16,563 bases of DNA from positions 1 through 16,563 of the forward strand of contig JBOGOC010000059.1 in assembly GCA_050747525.1 (NCBI GenBank), read 5' to 3'. Made by a program: the position numbers and the translations under genes. The notes below the pieces were generated by a model. That model had not been told where the DNA came from, made no database searches, and worked only from the letters and a program-made list of their open reading frames with translations. Origin of the DNA: JBOGOC01 sp050747525. GTDB lineage: Bacteria; Acidobacteriota; Polarisedimenticolia; JACPZX01; DASXTC01. This document shows, piece after piece, positions 1-7,791 of the stretch (within the stretch, counting starts at the first letter, position 1; each line of letters opens with the position of its first letter).

Positions 1-261
1 CGCCAGCGGCGCCTCGCCGCCCGCCGCACGCGCCACGTGCACCACGCGGCCGTCGTCGTCCTCGCGCACGTCGACGACCTGCAGCCCCGCGATCCGACCC
101 GTGTCGTGGGGCTGGCCGCCGCCGGTCGGATAGAAGGCGGTCCTGTCCAGCTCGAGCCCGATGGTGCCGGGCTCCAGCGGAAACACGGAGACGAGGCGAG
201 CTTCGAAGCGCGTGAGGAAAGGGTCGGTGCGGTAGAGCCGATCGCAGGGTGCCTGAGGCAT
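1..261 (-). CDS. AlaX-type alanyl-tRNA editing protein (5' part, truncated by window edge)
   Basis: The first 87 residues are visible and the frame runs off the left edge. Residues 38-55 carry the conserved core of the AlaRS/ThrRS second additional (editing) domain family, with LDRTAFYPTGGGQ followed by PHDTG. In this family the domain hydrolyses mischarged Ser- or Gly-tRNA(Ala) in the cytoplasm. The downstream HxxxH zinc-binding motif expected of the editing site lies outside the window. The ATG at 261-259 was chosen because the only in-frame ATG just upstream (276-274) is followed within two codons by a stop. There is no strong Shine-Dalgarno. A TATAAG hexamer only a few bases upstream of the start on this strand may mean a short or absent leader. 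Full-length AlaRS is unlikely, because its catalytic domain should precede this core. The visible part cannot separate short AlaX types from longer ones with a DHHA1 domain. Confidence 0.85.
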   Translation of the reverse strand, partial: MPQAPCDRLYRTDPFLTRFEARLVSVFPLEPGTIGLELDRTAFYPTGGGQPHDTGRIAGLQVVDVREDDDGRVVHVARAAGGEAPLA

Positions 262-407
262 GCGCTCTTATAGCATGGGGCGTGCACCTTTTCATGGTGG
301 CGCGAGGAGCGGCTGCACGTGCACACCGTCATTTCAAGGGAACGGCTTCGCGCGGCCGTGGACAGCCCTGACCACTCCTTTGGACGCCGGAGGACGGTGT
401 GACGCCT

Positions 408-422
408 CGGGATGACATCCCG
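408..422. promoter_or_regulatory. 15-bp palindrome, candidate activator site
   Basis: CGGGATG-A-CATCCCG is a perfect 7-bp inverted repeat around one base. A half-site resembling it (CCGGATGTC) follows at 424-432. It lies about 110 bp upstream of the predicted start of transcription for the His-rich protein gene, a distance typical of sites bound by sigma-54 enhancer-binding proteins. That role is inference; the palindrome is directly visible. Confidence 0.4.
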
Positions 423-495
423 GCCGGATGTCTTCTGACACGTAATCGACGTATTTTCAACTATTTAAGTGTAATCACGGGCAGCCGGGGAGACG

Positions 496-511
496 TGGCA
501 TGGCTCGTGCA
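496..511 (+). promoter_or_regulatory. Sigma-54-type -24/-12 promoter
   Basis: TGGCATG-N4-GTGCA matches the sigma-54 consensus TGGCACG-N4-TTGCA at 10 of 12 fixed bases, and keeps the invariant GG-N10-GC spacing (GG at 497-498, GC at 509-510). Transcription would begin near 522, giving a leader of about 30 nt that includes the Shine-Dalgarno at 541-546 and the ATG at 553. No good sigma-70 pair was seen in the same stretch. Confidence 0.55.
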
Positions 512-540
512 AAATAGGGGGCGACAGATGGCTTGGAGAG

Positions 541-546
541 AGGAGG
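541..546 (+). promoter_or_regulatory. Shine-Dalgarno AGGAGG deciding the start at 553
   Basis: A full AGGAGG lies 6 nt before the ATG at 553. It supports this start over the overlapping frame that begins at 399, which has no such site and encodes no recognisable protein. Confidence 0.8.
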
Positions 547-552
547 CATCAG

Positions 553-981
553 ATGAAGAAGGCTGGCATGGCAGCTTTAGTGACTCTGACTCTGGCCTCG
601 GTGGCACTGGCCCTGCCCGATCACGCGGAAGCGCGTGGTGAGACGTACATGAGCGGGCAAGTGTTCATTCAGTCTCCGGTGGCTGTATTCGGGTTCTCAT
701 ACGGCAATCCGTATGTCGTGGGCCACGTGCATCACGGACCGGTGGCCTGTCATGGCGGACCGCTTTACTACTACCCGACTCACATGGTGTACGGGCATTA
801 CCATCCCGGATACCGCTACAGCCACTACGCGTACCCGAGGTACTACAAGGCGCATGGACACGGACATGGATACGCGCACCGAAACGGGCACGGATACAAG
901 CGCGCCGACTACGGTTACCACCGCGGTAACGGCAAGCACGGCCATCACAAGGTTCGAGGACACGGTCACCGGCACAAATGA
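553..981 (+). CDS. Exported His/Tyr/Gly-rich small protein
   Basis: This 142-residue protein has no recognised family. Residues 1-27 look like a Sec signal peptide: an MKK start, a hydrophobic stretch through LTLASVALAL, and likely cleavage after HAEA. The mature part is very rich in His (21 in the whole protein), Tyr (18) and Gly, with a basic C-terminal region of GHGHGY-like and HGHH-like clusters ending in GHRHK. It has no transmembrane helix after the signal. Such composition suggests an exported metal-binding (Zn, Cu, Ni) or surface-associated polypeptide, but this is inference from composition only. The single Cys (residue 69) could add to metal binding. The gene stands alone: the AlaX gene upstream is divergent and an inverted repeat follows. 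A sigma-54-type promoter and a strong ribosome-binding site precede it, implying conditional but strong expression. The coding frame is supported by the signal peptide and Shine-Dalgarno; longer antisense frames across it show no such features. Confidence 0.75.
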   Translation: MKKAGMAALVTLTLASVALALPDHAEARGETYMSGQVFIQSPVAVFGFSYGNPYVVGHVHHGPVACHGGPLYYYPTHMVYGHYHPGYRYSHYAYPRYYKAHGHGHGYAHRNGHGYKRADYGYHRGNGKHGHHKVRGHGHRHK

Positions 982-1028
982 CGACCGGTGAGGAGGAAGC
1001 CCACTGAGGCGCTTCTGAAAGTCTGAAG

Positions 1029-1100
1029 TTTTGGGAGATGCTGCGACTCTCCTCCCAGGAGGTCCCCCCCAAGGATACCCCCTCGCAGCATCTCCCAAAA
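1029..1100. repeat. Long perfect inverted repeat (18-bp arms)
   Basis: The arm TTTTGGGAGATGCTGCGA at 1029-1046 is the exact reverse complement of 1083-1100, with a 36-nt C-rich loop between them. Inside the loop, CCTCC-CA-GGAGG (1051-1062) can form a small second hairpin. The element lies between the His-rich protein gene and the permease gene. It lacks a T-run after the stem on either strand, so it is not a standard intrinsic terminator. No target-site duplication is evident. A REP/MITE-like element or an mRNA 3'-end stabiliser are the main alternatives. Confidence 0.7.
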
Positions 1101-1180
1101 AACACCCCCCAAGCGCGCGGGAGCCTGGACACCTCCTGACGCAGCGAATGCGGGCCCGGGCCGGTCAACCTCCCCTCAAA

Positions 1181-1216
1181 TTGACTTGCCCGGGCCCCGC
1201 TTTTTTTGTCTATGAT
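1181..1216 (+). promoter_or_regulatory. Candidate promoter for the permease gene
   Basis: A TATGAT -10-like hexamer lies at 1211-1216, only 9 nt before the ATG at 1226. Upstream, TTGACT (1181-1186) is too far (24-nt spacer), while TTGCCC (1186-1191) gives 19 nt. If the -10 is real, transcription starts about 3 nt before the start codon, which fits the absence of a Shine-Dalgarno. Confidence 0.4.
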
Positions 1217-1225
1217 GTCGGCCTC

Positions 1226-2954
<1,729 letters not shown>

Positions 2955-2965
<11 letters not shown>

Positions 2966-5243
2966 CTTCGATCACCGCCTTGCCGGCGGCCACGTTGCCC
3001 GCCCGGTCCCTGGCCCGCACGGTGATGGTGTGCTCACCGACCTCGAGCGCCGGCGTGCGGAAGCGGAAGGTCTCTCGGGTGGCATCCGCGATGCGGTCCA
3101 CCGGCAGAACGATGACCCACGCGCCCGCGTCCAGAGAGTAGGCCACCTCCTCCACCGCGCTGAAGCTGTCCGTCACCTGGACCTCCACGTCCGCCTCGCG
3201 CGATCGCAGGCGCGCCTCGACCGGTCCCACCACGGGGGGCGTGTTGTCCACATCGAAGGGCATGGAGACGCGGGAGCCGACCATCTCGGAGCCCGGCGGG
3301 TTGGAGGGCGCGTCGCTTGCGCTCACGCGCAGGCGGTACACGCCGTCGGGCATCGTGGTGACGTCCCAGGCGTAGAACTCATCTTGAAGCCCGGTCGCCA
3401 GCGGCTTCCAGAGCGTCTCGTCGTCGGACCTGAAGTGCACGTCGTAGTGCATGGTGTCGTCGTTGGCGTCCTCGGTCCTCCAGGTGACCGACCGGCGGCC
3501 CTTCTCGAAGGAACGCCGCGGCTGGTTCTGAGCGCGGCGCGCCGCCGAGCCTCCCTCGGACACGTCACCCGACCGCTCGCCGCTCGCGCTGAGCACCACG
3601 CCGGGAGCCATCACATCGATGCTGACCACCTCGGGAGGGAGGTTGTCTTGAAGGTAGTTGACCTGGATGTCGCGCAGGATGGGGCTGCGGCCGGCCGAGC
3701 CGCTGCGCAGGACGGCCATCCACTGCACGTACCGCGCGCGCGGCCGGTCGATGGGGGTCCCCTCGGGCACCGTGTAGTCGCGTGACCAGTCAGACCAGCT
3801 TCCGTCGGGGTGCTCGGTGTTGCCGGTGCGCACGCGCAGCGTCACCGACGAGCCTCCCGCGACCTCCGCCTTCCAGGCGATGGCCCCCCACGTGGATGTG
3901 AACCCCGTGTCGTGCACGGTGGAGGTGACCGTCCCCTCCAGCGGCAGGGCGGGCGTGATGCGCGCCACCTGCCCCAGGTTGCTCGCCGCGGCGAGAACAC
4001 CGCCGTCGGACTCCGGCAGCAGGGCCGTCACCTGCTGCGACCCGACCCTCACGTAGTCGGTGGCCTCGCCGTCATTGCCCACCAGGAGCACACGCCCTTC
4101 GTTGCCCGTCCCCACCAGCACCTTGCCGTCTCCGGCAGCCGAAGGAGCGGGGGCGAGCGCCAGAGGCAGGGCCTCCCGCGACTCCCAGATCTTGCGCGCG
4201 TACCCCTTCGGGGTCAGCTCGTAGACCGCTCCGTGGTAGGCCTCGGGGGGCGCCTGCGGGCGCGCGGGCTGGGCTCGCTGGGAGTCGTTTCCCTCGTCGC
4301 CCGACTCTCCGCCGCCCGGCACGGTGTCCCCTTCCGGGCCGCCGGGAGAGTCGTCGGCCGTGACCCGGATGCGCGTGACGCCACCCGAGGCGGCCGGCCC
4401 GCCGCTCCCGCGGGAGCGCGGCAGGGGCGCGACGGCCGCGGCATAGATCGTCTCCTCTCCCTTTCCCGAGGCCGGCGCCACCGTCATGAGCGCGGCGATC
4501 TCGCGCATCGGCGAGTCGTACACCACCGAGGAGGTTCCGTCCGGCGCGATGCGGTAGATGATCCCGTTCTGGTCGGAGCCCGCGTAGAAGGCTCCGCCGG
4601 CCGCCGGGGCCAGCGAGCGGATGTGATCTTCACGGCTTTCCAGCACGGGGCGCGCCGCGGCATTGGGCCCGGGAGAGTCCACCCTGTAGACGCGTCCCTT
4701 CTGTCCCGTGGCCACGTACAGCCGATCCTGCGCGTCGAAGGCCATGGCCCAGATGTACGTGTCGCCCGGATCGAAGATGACCGTGGACTGCCCGCCTTCG
4801 CTCACCAGGTAGACGGCGCCCCGCGGCGACGTGGCCGCGTACAGCCGTCCCCGTGAGTCCAGCGCGAGGGCGTGCACCTCGAGCTGCTCCGAGTCGAACA
4901 TCACCTCGGGCTCGGCTCCCGGCTTGCTGAGGCGGAACACCTTGCCCTCGTTGCCGCCGCCCGCGTAAATCCGGCCCTGGGCGTCGCGGGCCAGGCACCA
5001 GAGATTGGGCTGGGCGGCATCCAGAAGCGTGCTCACGCGCGCGGAGAGGCGGAAGGTCCCTTCGCTGGTGAGGGCCACTCCGTCCAGCTTGAGGCGCTCG
5101 AGATCCTCACGGTTGCGCACCACCCATGCCTCCGACGACGAGGCCTCGGCGTTTCGCGGGGACGGCAGAAGGGCCAGACACGTGATGAGGGCCAGCAGGA
5201 CGGCAGGACGGCGCGGGGAGAATCGCATCGGGCCGGCGGTCAC
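2955..5243 (-). CDS. Exported seven-bladed beta-propeller protein with C-terminal Ig/Fn3-like domains
   Basis: The 762-residue product starts at a GTG that overlaps the stop of the upstream S55-type gene (GTGA), which suggests translational coupling. An ATG five codons later (5228-5226) is an alternative. Residues 6-34 form a signal peptide, with a hydrophobic AVLLALITCLALL core. Seven propeller-like repeats follow between about 80 and 430, each with a pattern such as RIYAGGGNEGKVFRL, RLYAATSPRGAVYLV or RLYVATGQKGRVYRV. Blade 5 is interrupted by a Gly/Ser/Pro-rich insertion (about 272-336). The rest contains beta-sandwich modules: an Fn3-like region with WSDWSRDY and LQDNLPPEV signatures, then Ig-like modules with DNTPPVVG and EHTITVRARDRAGNV near the end. 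No catalytic motif was seen. A periplasmic or extracellular binding or scaffold role with the S55-type neighbour is inferred from the operon. Its last 11 bp overlap the convergent permease gene. Confidence 0.8.
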
Positions 5244-6997
5244 CGGATCCGCAGGGGCACGGCGAGGCCCCCCACCACGATGTGCTCCAGCGGCATCGCT
5301 TCCTCGTGGATCGTGGTCTCCGACAGCGGAGTGACCTCGCCCGCCGCCCGGTTCCCTCCGAGCGTGGAGTACACCGACGGAGGCAGCGCCTGAAGGATCT
5401 CGTTCTGTACGACGGCGCCCGCGTGCCGGCGCGTGATCTTCATGTAGAGCTGGTTGTTGGTGCGCAGCGTGTTGATGACGGAGATGAGCTGGTCGAGACC
5501 GTCGGCCTGGGTGACCTGCCGGGACAGAACGTTGCGCTCCACCGAGGATAGGAGGCCGGCGCTGCCGATGTAGGCGACGAGCTGCCCGTCGGGAAAGCCT
5601 TCGGGAATGGTGTACGAGAACCGGCGCGTGTAGGGGCTGCCTCGGTACGGGCGCACCAGCACGCGGAACTCCACCGTCTCGCCGGGCCCCACTTCGGTGC
5701 GCGTCGGATAGACCGCCTCCACCACACCCAGGTTCCCCTGCTCGACCGAGGAGAGCTTGAGGTTCACGGATTCCACATGCGGGGTCTCATACCGATTCTG
5801 GTAGACGGCGCCGAAGAGACCCTGCACGTCACGGGACAGCGAGAGGGCCGCCGACTGCTGAGCCGAGAACCCGGTGTACAGGTCGTTCACCTGCACGTCC
5901 TCATGCCCGCGCAGGGCGATCCGGCCCGACAGAGCCACGGTCATCTCGTCGGATGACCAGGGAGTGTTCACAAGGCTGGCCGCCGTCACCAGGCCCACAA
6001 GGGTAGGAGTGAACTCGCGGTAGTCGGCCACTTGATAATGGAACGTGCGGCGCGGCGCCCCCGCGCCCGTCACTTCGAGCGTGACCGGGATCATGCGCGG
6101 CCCCGGGCCCAGCACGCCCGTGATGCCCGGCAGACGGCTCTCCTTGAATGTGCCCACCGTATCGAGCACGCGGCTCAGCTTCGAGGAGGCCTGCAACGAC
6201 GGCAGGGTCAGGTAGATCTCGGCTCGCGCCATCGGGAAGTCCGCGGCACCGCTGATGAAGGATGGGTGCCCGAAGGCGTAGACCTGGTCGCCGTCCACGT
6301 GCGTGACCGTTCCCGTGGCGGCGAAGGAAATGTCGCCCGTCACCAGCTGCGCGGCCACGGGATCTCCCGGCCGCAGCGGGCGCGACGCCGCCGTGGCGGC
6401 ACCCGACCCGGACGAGCCACCGGCCACCGCGCCTCCCAGGCCGATGCGCTCCAGCTCGGGCGCCATCTGGCTCAGGACCGACGCGGGGACCCCCGAAACC
6501 ATCAGAGGCGTCTCGATCGGCTCGAACGAGCCTGGGCCCGAGGCGGTCTGAGCCGCCGCCCGCGTGACGCCCGAGCCGCCGGACGATGACCCGCCCATGT
6601 CCAGCATGTACTGGATGGGCGTGATGCCGGCGATCGGCTCCTTGAGGAACACGCCCAGTCTGTAGGAAAGGGCCCCTACCAGCCGGCCATCGATGTAGAC
6701 CGGGCTGCCGCTCATTCCGCCCGCAACGCCCGTGAACTGCACCCGCTCTCCTTTGAGGCGGGCCAGGATGAGGTCCTGCCCGGGGCCGAGAAAGTCGTCC
6801 ATCACGCCCAGAATCTCGGCATCGAACTCTTCGGGCTCCCCCCCTTCGAAGACGGTGCGGACTACCCCGCGCATGCCGGGGCGCACCTCCGAGAGGGGCA
6901 TCAGCTGCACGGAATCCTGCGCCAGCTCCGCGGAATCCTGCGCCGCCCCGACCGACGACGCGGCCAGGCAGAGAAGAGCGCCGGCGAGGCGCGTCAT
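5240..6997 (-). CDS. Exported SpoIVB-type (S55) peptidase-domain protein
   Basis: The 585-residue protein begins MTRLAGALLCLAASSVGA, a signal peptide cleaved near residue 19. A domain with PGMRGVVRTVF and GPGQDLILARL leads to GGMSGSPVY (residues 93-101), the motif carrying the catalytic serine of the SpoIVB S55 family. A second block, VYAFGHP (239-245) followed by ADFPMARAEIYLTL, resembles the family's GH-containing histidine motif. From what I recall of SpoIVB (His236, Asp363, Ser378), the His precedes the Ser; here the order is reversed. A Gly/Ser-rich linker (about 135-205) lies between the blocks. The remaining part is beta-rich without a recognised family. The ATG at 6997 was chosen over a longer frame reaching 7174 because it gives a signal peptide and a TGATG overlap with the upstream stop. 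Family placement is firm; proteolytic activity is not proved. Confidence 0.82.
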   Translation of the reverse strand: MTRLAGALLCLAASSVGAAQDSAELAQDSVQLMPLSEVRPGMRGVVRTVFEGGEPEEFDAEILGVMDDFLGPGQDLILARLKGERVQFTGVAGGMSGSPVYIDGRLVGALSYRLGVFLKEPIAGITPIQYMLDMGGSSSGGSGVTRAAAQTASGPGSFEPIETPLMVSGVPASVLSQMAPELERIGLGGAVAGGSSGSGAATAASRPLRPGDPVAAQLVTGDISFAATGTVTHVDGDQVYAFGHPSFISGAADFPMARAEIYLTLPSLQASSKLSRVLDTVGTFKESRLPGITGVLGPGPRMIPVTLEVTGAGAPRRTFHYQVADYREFTPTLVGLVTAASLVNTPWSSDEMTVALSGRIALRGHEDVQVNDLYTGFSAQQSAALSLSRDVQGLFGAVYQNRYETPHVESVNLKLSSVEQGNLGVVEAVYPTRTEVGPGETVEFRVLVRPYRGSPYTRRFSYTIPEGFPDGQLVAYIGSAGLLSSVERNVLSRQVTQADGLDQLISVINTLRTNNQLYMKITRRHAGAVVQNEILQALPPSVYSTLGGNRAAGEVTPLSETTIHEEAMPLEHIVVGGLAVPLRIR

Positions 6998-7479
6998 CAG
7001 GCCCCTTCCGTGGACTTGAGGCTCTTCTTGATGGCCTCCACGATGAAGTTCTGCATGGAGGGCTCCTGGTCCTTCACCGTCCTGTAGACCAAGCACGGCA
7101 GCTTGAGTGATATCTGGACGCCGTTTTCGTCCAGCGTGTCGAGCCACTTGATGAACTCCGCCCAGGACTTCCACGAGAGCGCTTCGATGGCGCCCTTGCG
7201 GTAAAGTTCGATGAGGTCGATGTGGTCTTTGAGTTTGAAGATGACGTCGGCCTCATCATAGTCGGCGAAATCGCTGTACGCAAAAAACTTCACTTCCCCC
7301 GCCGGCTGGTCCTTTCCCTTGATGGTGATCTCCGGGGTCTTGTTGCACCGCATCAGGATGAAGTCGTCCTTTCCCCTGAAGTGGAACGCCAGGATGGGAT
7401 CGGTCTTACGGGTGGTGTCGGATGGAGTCTTGAGGCTGCGGTAGACCTTCCTGGCGATCTGCGCGTTGGTCGTATACAT
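6997..7479 (-). CDS. Unknown cytosolic 160-aa protein, first gene of the S55-type operon
   Basis: I do not recognise this protein with confidence. It has no signal peptide or membrane helix and is rich in Lys, Asp and aromatic residues. Visible landmarks are FHFRGKDDFILMRC (about 31-44), EVKFFAYSDFADYDEADVIF (about 61-80) and a helical C-terminal tail ending in AIKKSLKSTEGA. The central strand-strand-helix pattern (ADVIFKLKDHIDLIELYRKG) loosely recalls SCP2-like lipid-binding domains, but this is weak. The ATG at 7479 is preferred over an upstream TTG at 7509 because a GAGGGA Shine-Dalgarno lies about 6 nt before it. The stop overlaps the start of the S55-type gene (TGATG). Its codons use more A/T in the third position than the neighbours, although it sits in the same operon. 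A role in supplying or regulating the exported S55-type/propeller pair is only an inference from position. Confidence 0.7.
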   Translation of the reverse strand: MYTTNAQIARKVYRSLKTPSDTTRKTDPILAFHFRGKDDFILMRCNKTPEITIKGKDQPAGEVKFFAYSDFADYDEADVIFKLKDHIDLIELYRKGAIEALSWKSWAEFIKWLDTLDENGVQISLKLPCLVYRTVKDQEPSMQNFIVEAIKKSLKSTEGA

Positions 7480-7526
7480 CCCGGTCCCTCGGCTCCGTGC
7501 ACACACCAAAACGTAAATATGGGAGC

Positions 7527-7555
7527 AGTATAACCATACGTATGTTCGGCTTCAA
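7527..7555 (-). promoter_or_regulatory. Sigma-70-type promoter of the S55-type operon with palindromic spacer
   Basis: Read on the minus strand, TTGAAG (7555-7550) and TATACT (7532-7527) are 17 bp apart, a very good housekeeping-type pair. Transcription would start near 7520, giving a leader of about 40 nt to the ATG at 7479. The spacer holds the 10-bp perfect palindrome CATACGTATG (7535-7544), a possible operator. Confidence 0.65.
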
Positions 7556-7791
7556 TGATCCATTGGTCAACTCGGCTCTGTCTCCTTCGTCGCTGCTGTC
7601 ACTCCCCGCCGCTCGCTCGTCCGTTGCTTGTTGCCGCACAGGGATTTAGCCCATCCTCGCTGTCGGCTCTCCAACAAGACGTCATAGGCGTCTCTCGGAT
7701 TTCCGATTCATAACTTCCGAAATTGACCCATGGAACCCTCCCTCCCATCTTCTGTCCCGAACGAAACGAAGAGTGCTGCAGGGAGGGGACG
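7556..7791 (+). other. Divergent intergenic region before the S8 gene
   Basis: No gene is supported here. Visible items are a direct repeat TTCCGA at 7701-7706 and 7715-7720, a TTGACC hexamer at 7723-7728 without a convincing -10 at normal spacing, and the GGAGG Shine-Dalgarno (7782-7786) of the subtilase gene. The subtilase promoter therefore stays uncertain. Confidence 0.5.
7782..7786 (+). promoter_or_regulatory. Shine-Dalgarno GGAGG deciding the start at 7792
   Basis: GGAGG lies 5 nt before the ATG at 7792, which begins a signal peptide. The frame is open upstream to 7723, but the extra 23 residues would place a charged, Cys-rich segment before the signal peptide, so 7792 is preferred. 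Confidence 0.8.

Noticed and set aside
399..641. Small plus-strand frame of 80 codons before the His-rich gene
   Set aside because: It has no ribosome-binding site, spans the promoter region and overlaps a better supported gene.
1029..1102. Intrinsic terminator
   Set aside because: The stem is strong, but neither strand has a T-run after it and the loop is long.
1031..1225. N-terminal extension of the permease to 1031
   Set aside because: The extension runs through the inverted repeat and a C-rich segment; it has no transporter sequence.
6998..7174. N-terminal extension of the S55-type gene to 7174
   Set aside because: It overlaps the upstream gene, lacks a ribosome-binding site and would bury the signal peptide; the start at 6997 fits better.
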